64,000 bases of DNA from Salvator merianae (GCA_003586115.2 QVOM02000042.1:71717447-71781446); one strand, 5' to 3'. Counted from the stretch's first letter, positions 44,988-56,303 are shown. Program-made: numbers and translations. The notes: generated from the sequence alone by a model not told the origin.

Positions 44988-45636
44988 GGGTCTATTTGCA
45001 CTTGACGGTAGCAAGCATCTAGCATTCTTGCTATTCAAGTGCATCTGCATCAGAGGACAGCCAAAGTGACCAGAAGTGGGCTTCCTCCACTCCCAATCGC
45101 TTCTACCGCTGGTGCACTAAATTGTAGTCTGGAACCTTATCTGGAGCTCATAGTGAGCTCCAAGTAAGGTTTTATTCACACTTACCTGCAGTGCGTCAGC
45201 CATCTTTGGTGGGATGTGCCCATCGTGCATGCACAATTGCATGATCGTGCACACGTGATGGGGTAATCGGGCCTGACTGGGACCACGTGATGCCCCAATC
45301 AGGCCTGTGATGCCCAAACTGGCCTTGTGAGGCCTGATCACACCCACACCTGATCGTCACCACAGCAGTGACCAGCAAGCATCCAGCCACTACCATGGTG
45401 ACTGTCAGGCCCATGCAGTGAGCAGGCGCAATCAGCCGATCACGCCTGTGTGATGGGCCAATCGCACCAGCACGATTAGGCCTAGATGATCAAGCTGCAT
45501 GATGCCCCAATCAGTAGCCGGCTTCAGGACCCCTTTTCAGCCACACAGTACAGATAGTGTTCCCACTGCATGGTCAAATACTACACTAGCACAGACTAAT
45601 TAGTCTGTACTAGGGTAGTAAGTGCAAAAATGGCCC
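44988..45636 (+). mobile_element. Family C MITE copy 3 (649 bp, best preserved)
   Basis: The ends are GGGTCTATTTGCACTTG and, reversed, GGGCCATTTTTGCACTTAC. The flanks are TTT and TTG. The internal stem-loop at 45135-45169 has arms of 16 bases with two mismatches and loop TAG, followed by TTTATTCACACTTACCTG. The part 45230-45500 repeats words such as GCCTGATC, CCAATCAGGCC and GTGATG, probably old subrepeats. It ends with CTAATTAGTCTGTACTAGGG. No coding capacity. Confidence 0.8.
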
Positions 45637-47352
45637 TTGATACCAAATTTAATTCAACATCAAAGTAGATCTGATAGTGGATTTTTCCATGTCCCAAACT
45701 TTAACTGGACAGAGTACCTTTCTTCCTCATGTCAGATTTGGATAGAGGTGTGTTTTTTAAAAAATAATAATAAAAGGTGAGTTCTGTCCAACTGCTCAAA
45801 TCTGCAGCTTTACTAGTTTCTGTTGCAATTCTACCCCTGAAACATGTGAACTTCCGTATTTGTGCCACTGTGTAATAGTTGCCTTTAATAAATAAATAAA
45901 TAAATAAATAAATGGAAAGATGAAAATGAAATATTTTGGAAATACAGCCAGATGGAGGTCAGTTTAGAACTGTTCAAATGCTGCCTTCAAAGACAGCAGC
46001 CAGTCACATGTGCACCAAACAAAAAATAAGAGCAATGTTGCTTGGGCCAATCACTTCCTGGGCTGGTTGGTACCCTGACTGGGGTGTCAGTTGTGTGGAC
46101 CAGAATAGCTACAGCACCTTCACAGTGCTGCCAGTGGTGGTCCAGAAGAAATCGTACCCCACCCTCACAATGCAGACAGCTGAACTTGGACTGGAACAGA
46201 CTGGAGCAGACTAGTTGGACTGCTCCAAGCAAAGTAAGTACAGAAGTGTCAGCAACCTAAATGTATCCATTGTGCTTCCATCTTCAGATGTCTCAAAATT
46301 TCAGCCATGCCACTTTGCATTTCCCACAGATCCTGTTTTCCATCTTTGCTGTGGTTAACTTTGGTATGTAGATAACAAGTCTGAGAAATTGCCCATTGTT
46401 TCAGGAACCTTGTAGTATGGGAACCAACTGGTTATGGAAACAGTGATGAATAGAAGGGAATGGAAGTTTCATGTATACTATGGGCACAGTTTGATTTTTG
46501 TATCAAATAAAGCAGAGTAGCAAGCAGAGATTCTCTTTCCTTTTGTCTTACGTATGGGCCCTGGGGTGGTGATTCTGACAGGAATTCTTCATTAACCTGC
46601 TTAATCCACCATGTGTGGAATACACATCTTGACCACCATAGTTTTGCATATTCTCCCATTTTCTGAGAGTTGAGACTCACCTATAGGAGACAATTAAAAT
46701 GAAAAATAGTTCTGATGATTCAGAGATGCAGATTATTAGGACCTGAGAAGGGAGTCCGGGCCATCCCTCTATTTGGGTTAGTAGTAACCAGTGTGGTAGA
46801 TATTATCAGAAGAGAATCCTGGGCAGCAGGTCACACAGTCACAATGGCAGTTTCTGCACAGTCTTATGAACTTTGCCAGCAAGTGTCTGGGAACACTGGC
46901 TCTGCATTCCAGAATTCTCCCTGGAAGGCATGGCCTCCAAGGGAACATGCTGGCCAAATGGATCTCTCAGCAGGAGCATTTTGGATGCCAAAACTATGCC
47001 CATAAGTGCTTCAGAGAGAGACTACTTTAAAGTGGTGGTGGTGGTGGGTTGAGATGTCTATGTGGCCTGTGGAATCTGCTTACATTTTTGTGAGCTCTGG
47101 AAAAGTGCCACTTCTGGAGCTTTCATCCTTTAGCCTCTGAAGATGGGCTTGGACAGGCAGCCATCATGTAAATGGCTGTTGGTACATTATGGCCTTTCTC
47201 ACTCCATTCCATTTCTCACTCCACTGGGCAGGAATGCCATGTCCCATGGTGCAGTAACTGCCAATTTTCTCTGTTGTACAGAGATTTAGTTGAATCCCAA
47301 TTATTTTGCTTCGAGTTTCTTGTTTCAGTGCATTCAGAGACAACATAATTTC
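45637..47352. other. Unassigned sequence
   Basis: Includes an (AAAT)n run at 45888-45913. The part 45950-46255 ends in AAAGTAAGTACAGAAGTG, similar to family A right ends, but no left end was found. Confidence 0.4.
45888..45913. repeat. (AATA)n microsatellite
   Basis: Near-perfect AATA run. Confidence 0.92.
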
Positions 47353-47560
47353 ATGGCTAGAGTGACGGGAACTTGGACCTGGGAACCCATATTCAAAGCC
47401 CTGTTTGGCCATGGACACTGCCTAGGTGTGCCTGGGCCAGTTCCCATCTCTCTTGGCATTGCCTACTGTCTTTGCAGCTTTGTTTTGAGGATAAAATGGG
47501 AGAGAACAAGGGTGCCACCTTCAGCAATTCAGAAGATGGGTGGAACAGAAATGCAAGAAT
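47353..47560 (+). repeat. MIR/L2-like repeat (family M)
   Basis: Landmarks in order: TGGACCTGGGAACCCATATT, TTTGGCCATGGACACTGCC, GTGCCTGGGCCAGTTCCC, TTGCAGCTTTGTTTTGAGGA followed by TAAAATGGGAGA. This is the plus orientation of the repeat seen reversed at 6485. Confidence 0.6.
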
Positions 47561-47718
47561 GAACATACTGCTATAGAAATATTTGAATGGAAATTGCTGT
47601 TTTCTATTCTGCAGAGTGCAAGTAGCCTCCTAGAGAAGCATCAGTTCTACAAGACCATTCAAGCTTTTTAAAGCACAGATTGTGCAACTACTTTTCTATC
47701 ATACCTGGATTTGAGGAG

Positions 47719-48008
47719 TAGAGATGTGGCTTGTGTTAGAAAAGTTCAAGCTTAACCAATCTGCTTGTGGTGGTTTGAACTGAACCAAACCAACCCATGT
47801 TCAAAAGGTGCTGGGTTGATCAAACTGAACCAGGAACCCATTCAATTCAAACTGTTCATGTTCACTCTTTTTTACCCTTTAAAAGGACATTTTTCAATGT
47901 CCAAACTGCTTGTTCTCTTTTTTTCAAATATATTCGAAAAGGTTCAAAGATGTTCAAAGGGGTTTGAATTGAACTGAACCAAGAAAAAAGAGTTCATGCA
48001 CATCTCTA
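47719..48008. mobile_element. hAT-type MITE, 290 bp, perfect 8-bp TSD
   Basis: TTGAGGAG at 47711-47718 is repeated exactly at 48009-48016. The ends are TAGAGATGTGGC and, reversed, TAGAGATGTGCATGAACTC. The interior holds many TTCAAA/GAACC-type words (TTTGAACTGAACC, AAACTGAACCAGG, TTTGAATTGAACTGAACC) in both orientations, so it folds. The 8-bp duplication is diagnostic of the hAT superfamily. Confidence 0.9.
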
Positions 48009-48016
48009 TTGAGGAG

Positions 48017-48490
48017 TGATCAATTATCTACCTATAGCATTTATCTTTGCTATTCACATCAACCTCTTCTGAAATCTACAGCTTAAGTAGAGACATGGTT
48101 GCTCCAATTTTAGGCTCTGCATTCTTGTCTTCCCTTCTTCCTTTCAACCAATTTCAATAGCTAATCAGTGTCCAGTATAGCATAAACCAACTCAGAAACT
48201 AGTTTTACTGTATGTTTAATAGCTGTATTTCGCTTCTAAGGCTACTCCTTACCCACCCCTGATTCCTTTTTCTATTTCTTACAAAACTTGATGTGTCTTT
48301 TGGGGCTGAATTGGCAGCAGAAGTGCATGGTTCCATTGTTCCTGTTACAATGAGCTTCCAAATGAATAGCTCAGTTAACTGTCAGTGATGGAGGAAAGGC
48401 CACACACTATGGTATTCATTTTCTTTTCCGTCTTGCAAGAAGCACAAGTTTGATTTTTTTTCAAAAAGCCAGAAAATGACTGTTTGCATT
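48017..48490. other. Unassigned sequence
   Basis: Nothing recognised. Confidence 0.4.
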
Positions 48491-48499
48491 AGATTAAGG

Positions 48500-48690
48500 T
48501 AGCAGCTGGCATGTTAGGTTAGCCCCTAGGAGACCCATGGCTTGGCTATGGAAGCTCACTGGATTGGCCTTGGACATGTCACTGTGTCTCAGCCTAACTC
48601 TAATCTAAGATGCAGAAGAAGATAATCACCATATACCACCCTGGGTTTTGTGAAGAAAAATAGGATCTAAATGTCATACTTAAATAAAAT
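48500..48690 (+). repeat. MIR/L2-like repeat (family M)
   Basis: Contains GGCTATGGAAGCTCACTGGA, TTGGCCTTGGACATGTCACT, CTCAGCCTAACTCTAATC, ACCACCCTGGGTTTTGTGAA and a TAAATAAAATAAG end, the order of a very common reptile repeat. Confidence 0.65.
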
Positions 48691-49080
48691 AAGAAAAACA
48701 TACCCATCAGAAAATAACGCTGTGGAGTTCCTTGTGTGCTAGCTTTTCTTAGTTTGGCAAGAAAAGCTCTGTGATTGTAATAATGTCATATACTGTAGAC
48801 CTGCCCATCATTTAAGATTCAGGGGATACCCTTCCAGCAGAACCATTTCCGAAAAGAGTTCCCTGGGGTGATAGCTAGAAAAAGGACTTTCTCAGTAGAC
48901 AAATACTATTGAGATTTGCTAAGCACCAAAGTTAGCTCCTTTCAATACTTATCAAAAACAGACCTGTTCACTCAAACAGTGAATAATTAAATACCAATTT
49001 ATGGAGAATAATTAAAGACCAATTTTCTTTAGGATTTTTTTGTTGTTGTTGTTGTAGTACATTGATTATGATAATGATTA
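48691..49080. other. Unassigned sequence
   Basis: A (TTG)n run lies near 49039-49054. No other feature. Confidence 0.4.
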
Positions 49081-49082
49081 AT

Positions 49083-49346
49083 ATTACTATTATTTATTTA
49101 TTTATTATTTGCATTTTTATCCCGCTCTGTAGCCAAAGGTCCCAGGGTGGGTTACAGCAATACAAATAAAATATAAAATGAACACATTAGAAACAATGCT
49201 AGAAAATGGGGAGGGAAAAAAGTTTCCTTAGCCAAAAGCCAAAGTAGATGGGTGATTTTGGTTTTATTGGTTTTAGCTTGCACAATCCTATTCACCATTC
49301 TGGGACTCTGGTAAGGGGTGATACAAAAATTATTTCAAATAAATAA
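49083..49346. repeat. Inverted pair of family K/M repeat tails
   Basis: The left part (49090-49160: TATTTATTTATTATTTGCAT, TTTATCCCGCTCTG, CCAAAGGTCCCAGGGTGG) and right part (49292-49346: CATTCTGGGACTCTGG, AAGGGGTGATACAAAAATTA, CAAATAAATAAATA) are inverted versions of the same kind of tail. The stretch between them is unassigned. Confidence 0.55.
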
Positions 49347-50439
49347 ATACTGCAGGCTTATGTTTATCCCTTCATCATTAGCCTGCTTCCATATCAGGAA
49401 GTAGGTCAGACATAGATTCTCCTTTTCCACATCTATCCTACTTTTCTGTCCTCCTCATCCACAGTCCTTGTAACCATGGAAGAAGTCAGTTTCTCCTCCT
49501 TAATGCTGCTTCACCAACAGCAGTTTGGAAAATAGGTGATCTCTGCACAACCCAGTCAAAGGTCCAAAAACTCTTGACTTTCTGACAGCCTCTGGTTTAT
49601 TAAAACCCCTGTTAAATTAATTTGTTTTTTTCAAAAACAAGAGCTGCATCCTGCAAATCAGGGCCTAGAGGCTGCTGGGAGCATGCCGAGGTTTCTGATT
49701 GGAATGTTCACTTTGATCCCACCAAAAAGTATTCTTACCCACTGCAGACGAAAGTGCAGTTTGACAAGATTAACAGGAGCATTCCAGACAAAGTCTTTCT
49801 CTGTGCTGACCACTCTTGGAAAAACACTTCGTGAGTCACCACAGTACTGCATACAGTGGTTGCCAATATAAAGTAACTATTTCTAATTAGCCAAGGAAAA
49901 TCAAACAACAGCAACAAAAAACAAATCCTCAGTACCTGAAACATGAAACAAAGAAGCTAGACAACTTCTGCACACACTGCTCGGCAGACGCAGAGGAGAC
50001 CATTCCTGGGTTTGCTTTAGACCAGGAGCAAGGTTATCCATAGGAGCCATGTGTTCCAGTCCATGCACATTTCAAGATGAGAAAATAAAAATCCACTGCA
50101 ATTGAAGATTGCGCTCGGCAGCATTTTGCCAGTCTCTGGAAATAGCCCCAGAAATTAGCCATTTTCAGAGCCTGGCAAAAGGTAGCTGCATTTTGGCATG
50201 GGCCACAGGCTACTCCTGTTGCTACCATCTTTCTGCACAGCAGTGCCAGGAGTGAACCTGGCCTGCACCATATTTGCAGAGTGCTCCTGTGACTGGATTC
50301 CACCCTGAAGAGATGGCTGGACCTGGTGACACACACACACTGAAAGAATTCCTAAACTTCTTTTGACATGCAGTGACATGTAGTCACCTCACATCCAGGG
50401 CATGGCTCCACCATGCCAGCCTCAGCACCAGATCAGGCT
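49347..50439. other. Unassigned sequence
   Basis: Positions 50155-50300 carry MITE-like words (TTAGCCATTTTCAGAGCC) but no defined ends. No gene. Confidence 0.4.
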
Positions 50440-50504
50440 TCCTACTAGGCCTCTGCAGCTTCAGGTTCCCTCAAAAAGGGGTTTGATAGGACCATTGTCA
50501 TTCT

Positions 50505-51020
50505 CCAGGCTGCCTTCTGAAGTCTTCACGCCTGAGCTTAGAGAACTTCCTTGTCTTCCATGTACAGGCACAGAAGGCTTGCACAGAAAAAAAGCAGCAC
50601 ACTTTGCTGGGACAAAGGCCCAACTCAGTACACAAGAAGCAGCTTCAGAGCTGTTTTCATACACTGAAATGTTTACAACTTGGAGTGGGATTGAAGTCCC
50701 TTCACACACATAGAATCATAGAGTTGGAAGTGACCTCCAGGGTCATCAAGTCCATCCCTCTTCTCAGTGCAGGATTCACTAAACCATCCCAGACAAATGG
50801 CTGTCCAGCCTCTCATTGAAGACCTCCAGCAAAGGAGAGCTCACCACCTCCTGTGGCAGCCTATTCCATTGACTGATTGCCCTTACTGTCAGAAAGTTTT
50901 TTCTAATATTTAATCTGTCTCTACTCCCTTGAACAGGGAGTACCCTTACATCCCTTCAACCCTCACATATACCCTCATATCCCTTTAACTTTGTGTGCTG
51001 TAGAGAAGGGCAGACTTCAA
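50505..51020 (+). repeat. Family H repeat copy 1, split by CR1
   Basis: Aligns with 53540-53790: TTCCATGTACAGGCACAGAA against TCCCTGTGCAGACACAGAGG, AGGCCCAACTCAGTACACAA against AGCCCAGCTCAGTGTATGGA, then GGGATTGAAGTCCCTTCACA against GGCATTGAGGTCTCTCCACA. After the CR1 it resumes with TACCCTCATATCCCTTTAAC and a TGTGTGCTGTAGAGA block that matches ATACCCTCAAGCTCCTTCAG and CATGCTGTGGAGA at 53738-53777. Confidence 0.65.
50711..50935 (-). mobile_element. CR1 3' fragment inserted in repeat H
   Basis: Begins TAGAATCATAGAGTTGGAAG, the reverse of a CR1 3' end, and continues with CATTGAAGACCTCCAGCAAA and CTTACTGTCAGAAAGTTTTT from the ORF2 end. It is the same subfamily as 51110-51484 in the opposite orientation and is strongly 5' truncated. 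Confidence 0.9.
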
Positions 51021-51109
51021 TGCCTCTCCAAGGCATATTGAACACCATGCACCAATGTCTTGCTGACATGGTCGATTGGGACCATGTGGATCCTATCTGA
51101 GATACATGA

Positions 51110-51484
51110 ACAAGCAAAAGCCATTCATCACTTTTGAAGGCTTCTCAGTTGTGCAAGAAGGAAGGACTAGAAACAATGGGATGAAACTTCAAGGGAGTAG
51201 ATACAGGCTAGATATTAGGAAAAACTTTCTGACTGTAAGGGCAATCAGTCATTGGAACAGGTTACCACAGGAGGTGGTGGGCTCTCCTTCGCTGGAGGTC
51301 TTCAAGGAGAGGCTGGACGGATATCCGTCTGGGATGGTTTAGTGAATCCTACATTGAGCAGGGAGTTGGACTCGATGACCCTGGAGGTCCCTTCCAACTC
51401 TATGATTCTATGATTCTATGATTCTATGATTCTATGATTCTATGATTCTATGATTCTATGATTCTATGATTCTATGATTCTATG
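51110..51484 (+). mobile_element. CR1 3' fragment with 10 perfect ATTCTATG units
   Basis: An open frame of about 75 codons up to 51342 encodes the C-terminal end of CR1 ORF2: the RTRNNGMKLQGSRYRLDIRK segment, then NFLTVRAISHWNRLPQEVVG. The untranslated part includes GGAGTTGGACTCGATGACCC. The tail is ten exact ATTCTATG octamers (51405-51484). Intact frame and perfect tail suggest a young insertion relative to the other CR1 copies here. Confidence 0.93.
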
Positions 51485-51707
51485 TCTGGCAGGCCATGGG
51501 ATGGAGCAATGCCAGATTTCCCTTAATATTCAGCTTTTCCTCTTGCCATTTGAAGGCAGCTGTAGCTATTGATTGAAAGTCAAGAAACAATTCCTAATAA
51601 GCCGTTAGGTAGCAGATCTGATTACCTGTTAGAGGCACTTTGATTTAAACACAATAACTTGAATGAGTTAACGTAACACTATATTTTTGTGGACTATGAA
51701 GTTTGCC
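51485..51707. other. Unassigned sequence
   Basis: Nothing recognised. Confidence 0.4.
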
Positions 51708-51790
51708 TGTTTATTTATTTGTTTGTTTATATTTTTGTTCCACCCTATACCCTAAGATATCAGGACCCATTAGAATTGGTTAACCATATA
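51708..51790. repeat. Family K repeat tail
   Basis: TGTTTATTTATTTGTTTGTT, TTTTTGTTCCACCCTATACC, then CAGGACCCATTAGAATTGGTT follows the layout of the tail at 49090 and 14412. Confidence 0.5.
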
Positions 51791-51808
51791 ACCATATTAA
51801 ACATATGG

Positions 51809-52060
51809 CGTTGTTGGATACTATCATGTCATGGCTGATTCCTGGTTGACTGCATGGGCACTTCCATGGGCACCTCTATGCAGTTTTCTTCGCAAAGATA
51901 CTACTTGCCTACTTTTGGGAAATCTTTCTGCTAGCCTATCTTAATTGTTAAATGTAATTAACTTTTTCTGGGTTTAAAGGACTTCAGGGAGAAGCTGGGG
52001 ACTGAACCAGCAACCTCTGCTTTCCAGACAGTTTGCTCTACCACTGAGCTACAGCCCCCC
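51809..52060 (-). mobile_element. tRNA-derived SINE
   Basis: On the minus strand the 5' head (52060 downwards) reads GGGCTGTAGCTCAGTGGTAG, giving an A box (TAGCTCAGTGG), and GGTTCAGTCCC at 52008-51998 is a B box at the spacing of a polymerase III promoter. The body follows (CAGTTTTCTTCGCAAAG region in plus-strand text), and the 3' end is a GTT-rich tail near 51809-51816. A real tRNA is excluded because there is no acceptor stem around the boxes. Confidence 0.85.
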
Positions 52061-53480
52061 TTATAAAATATATAACACAGCAGAACTGCAATTTCTCATC
52101 CATCCCTAATATAAGATGGTTCTGAAGTTGGGAGGGAGGTCTCATCCCTGAGAACTGTGAGCCTGGAAATGGTTGGACCTCACCAATTTCTCCTCCATTC
52201 TCTCAGGCAAGTGGTTATGGAATCTGCTGCAAGTGGTAGTCAGAAGGCAGGAGCCATTCCTGAGAACCCAAAGATAATATTAACTCAGCAGCTTTCTTCC
52301 ACATCCAGTCCCTCAGACAAGATGGTTCTGAAGCCTTTTGTGTGATGGCAGTTGAGAGGGAGGAGCCACCACTGAAGACTTCAACTAGCTTAGTGCAACA
52401 CACACTCACACAAGAACAAAAATGAAAAGGTGTTGGTGGGTGTAGTGTTTTTACTCTTGCTAGCCAAGTGATTGGAGGAATTTTAGCATGGCAATTTACA
52501 CTTGTTTGAAGTCTCCTCTTATACAAGCCCATTCCCATCTTCTTTTCCATTTAGTCATCCTCCTCTTAACACACTATTCCAGAGCAAAAAGGGGGACTGG
52601 AAAAGTCTTCCAGAACACTGGAAAGCTATTTCTGGTACGCAGGATGGTACTACTACAAAAATGACCTAAATCAGTCTATGGCACCTTTCCATGCCACAGT
52701 CATAGACAGGTTGGTGTGAGTTCAGACCTGACTCTCCATCACCCTTCAGCAAACTGGTCCCCTTCAAATGTTTTTGGACAATACATGGCATTTGTCTAAG
52801 TCTACATGTGGCTATGCTTATTCTGCTCTGAAGGTAATACCAGTGCCAAATTAATTCCCAAAAATGCAGTGAATGAAATTTGATAGCACCACCCTCTACT
52901 ATTTCCTGCTTTTCAGACACTGTTTGGCCATCTCCATAATACTGAAGGGCCATATTTAATTTTGTGCATGGACCATGAGCTTCCAAAATGGTCTTTCATG
53001 ATGTTCTGGTGCCCAAGCACACTACTTAAGCAAAGCCAGTAACCAAGCAAAGTCCCCAGCTGACCATGGGAAGTATATGGCAGTGGAATTGTGTGATGAT
53101 CAGCAGTTAATGAAAAGGTGTGAGGACAACAAAGGGCCAGAGAGTGCTATCAACGTACACAACGATGTTGATAATTACACTGCCGCCATGTGCCCATATG
53201 GCTACAGCCTTTGTCCTATTGTACAGTATGTTATACTGATTCTATGGGTTTGATACTTTTTTCAGCTGTGACTTATCCATTACAATTTAGTGTCTTCCTT
53301 TGTACTACATTTCTACAATAATATATTTGTAATATTCTTGAACTTTTGTTCTGCTTACTATGGAATATTGCCATAAGTTGTCTATAGAATGGCCAGATAG
53401 AACGGTCAATAAAGTTCCTGCTCATTGGGCATGTCTCCATTTCACCAACAAGAGACACCTGGTGGAGACATCTCTACCAG
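52061..53480. other. Unassigned sequence
   Basis: No gene or family recognised. Confidence 0.45.
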
Positions 53481-53489
53481 ATTAGGTTG

Positions 53490-53815
53490 CACTCACAGCC
53501 TCAGGCAGCTTCAGTGAGGAGCTTGACAGTTCCTCTGCCATCAGCAAAGGTTCTTAAGTGTCCACGCCTGTACACAGAGGGCCTCTTCATCCTCCCTGTG
53601 CAGACACAGAGGGCCTGCAGGCAAACATGACACATTTGTTATTGCGAAAGCCCAGCTCAGTGTATGGAGAAATAGCCCCAGAGTTACTTCTTGTGCATTG
53701 AATCTTTGCATCTTGAACAGGCATTGAGGTCTCTCCACATACCCTCAAGCTCCTTCAGTGGTACATGCTGTGGAGATAAACTACTTGGATTTTGAATGAC
53801 TTGTGGAGATACAGC
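53490..53815 (+). repeat. Family H repeat copy 2 (uninterrupted)
   Basis: Reference copy for 50505-51020. Includes CACGCCTGTACACAGAGGGC, CAGACACAGAGGGCCTGCAG and ACATACCCTCAAGCTCCTTC. No coding capacity, class unknown. Confidence 0.6.
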
Positions 53816-54799
53816 CATAGCGGCACACAAGTGGGAGTTTCAGCAGGTGTAATTCATTCTATAGGCGACACTGATGAGAAATCCATCTTCTTTGTTTAAA
53901 GTGCAGAAATCATGTCCTCTTTTCCATCCAGCTGCTCTACTTGGCCAGTAAAAAGATTAAACAAGAAATACTAGTAGGTATTGCATGTACTCAGAGAAAG
54001 TGTTGATCCCAGTTTTCATGGGAAGACTTGTGATACAACATAAACAATGCTTGTCACTTTACATAGGTTTTAGCATTCCTGAGGGACACCAATATTTTCT
54101 CATGAAATGCACACACTTCTCCCCCCCATCAGAATCTCTGATCTCAGTATCTCATTGCACCTGCTGTGTAAGTGATCATAGAGTGTGTAATGCCACATCT
54201 GCCTTAGAGGATTATGGGTATGAAGACAGAACGCTCCACTGCTGAGCATGCCAATTTCAAATTACTAGCTACACTCCTGGTTAACACCAGTATTTCATGT
54301 TGCAAATCTAGTGTTGTTTCATAAAACAGTTGGCAAGAATGCCTCCCAACCTAGATAGAGTAATTTAACTGCTGTTGGGAAGGAGTGATAGTTTTGCAGT
54401 ATCTGTGCTTGTGTTTCTTAAACTTTGATTTCAACTATTGCTTTTAAACATTTCTCAGATTTTATAGAAAAAGCCATACTTCCTTTTACTGTGTAAAATA
54501 CAAGCTTTTACTGGTTTAACTGGAGACATAATTAATTCAACACTGGGTGATTGATTGGCGGAGGACAGCTTAATTCATAACCTGAGGCTTCTTTCCTCCT
54601 TAAGATATGTTTCCTCTGGTGTGTTATTGTAGGAGAGCAGCCTATAGGTCAAGCAGCATGTCGCTGAAGTTTCTGATTAGAAGAAGCAGCTACAGGAAAG
54701 AAGCCTAGGCTACTTGGAAATGGGCCGTAATGTGAAAACTCCACAACTGAAATTTTTGGAAGCTTTTACATTTGGATTGTTGCAAGGGCTAAGGAAGAG
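53816..54799. other. Unassigned sequence
   Basis: Nothing recognised. Confidence 0.4.
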
Positions 54800-55704
54800 A
54801 GGGACTTCAACCATTTGTTTCCATGTAAAGAAATAGGATTAAGTGGAAAATTTTGTAGGGTGTTGGAAAAGATATATCAAGGAGCAAAAAGAAGAATATT
54901 GATTAATGGTTCTCCATCTTGATAAATTGAAATTAATAGAGAAACGAAACAAGGGTGCCCGATGTCTCCATTATTATTTGCTTTGGCAATGGAACATTTG
55001 GCTATTATGGTAAGACAAAATAAAATTATAAAATGGTTAATAAAGGAGGAATAGAAATTAAAAGAAATTTGTATGCATTTGATATTATAATTACTATGCA
55101 GAACCCACAAATTGCAATGAAAGAGTTGGGGAATATTTTAAATTAATTTAGTGATTTTTCAGGGTTAAGAGTACATTTGAAAAAATCAGAGGTGTTGTAA
55201 TATCTAAAGCAAGATATGAAAGGAACAAGAAATGAAGATAGGATTGAAAGCAACTAAGAAAGATAGAAGGTATTTAGGACTGTAAATTGTAAAAAAAAAA
55301 GTAGAAAAAATAGTAAAAGATTAAACAGAGTACTAAGGAATAGAAGGCAAAAAAATAAATTTAATGAATATATTGACTGAAATAAAAGAAGCAAAAATGC
55401 TAATAGTTTCAAGATTTTTTAAATTTATTTCAGGTATTACCAATAAAAATAAATAATGAAAAATTAAGGAGCTGGGATAGGAAATTAGTGGAAATAGAGA
55501 ATAGCAAGGAAAATGTTAGTGATGCCCATACAGAAAGGAGGATGAGGTATACCATCCTTGAAATTATAAAGGTTTTCAAATTGTAAAATTAATCAAAATA
55601 TTCAATAATTAGAATAAAAAATAGATAGAAATAGAAACTAGAAGGAAAAGGGAAGAAGGAAAGGGAATATTCAAAGATCCTATTAAAATATATACTTTTA
55701 TTAA

Positions 55705-55708
<4 letters not shown>

Positions 55709-55752
<44 letters not shown>

Positions 55753-55812
55753 ATACACACACACACACACACGTGTGCATGCACACACACACATAGATAG
55801 ATAGATAGAGAG
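55709..55812. repeat. (TA)n(CA)n(GATA)n compound microsatellite
   Basis: Successive TA, CA, mixed CA/TG and TAGA runs, expanded inside the decayed L1. Confidence 0.95.
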
Positions 55813-56244
55813 TGGCAAGAAAAGTTACTACCAAAAAAATAACCTAAATAGCATGGTTAAATCAATATCAAAAAGTGATAGCTACTCAAAATATGCTTGA
55901 AAAAATGTGGTCTAGAAGAAATACAAAAATATTATACTATAATTAAACAACCACTCACTAGAGATGATATTAGAAGGAAGGCATTGATTGAATAACAAGA
56001 TTGGCTTGAGCTGAGAGCTATATATCACTTTATAAGAGATACAGAATATAGAGAAGTGTTATATAAACAGTTAAATGATTTTGAAAAACATATATAAAAG
56101 AAAGTAAATGAGAGAATAAGGGATTCACCTCAGTAGTATACAAAGTTATGATTATAGGATATAGGTAACAGTGCCTGAAAGTGGGAAACGGAAATGATGT
56201 TGAAATCAATTTGCAAATGGTATTTCACTCCAAATAAGCTGTCA

Positions 56245-56252
56245 TATCTATC

Positions 56253-56302
<50 letters not shown>

Positions 56303-56303
56303 A
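56245..56303. repeat. (ATCT)n microsatellite
   Basis: A long ATCT run at the L1/MITE junction. Confidence 0.95.

Noticed and set aside
51405..51484. CRISPR-like or telomere-like repeat array
   Set aside because: The ATTCTATG octamers are the normal 3' tail of CR1; no spacers are present.
52041..52060. Possible real tRNA gene
   Set aside because: A and B boxes are present, but no acceptor stem pairs around them and a SINE body follows.
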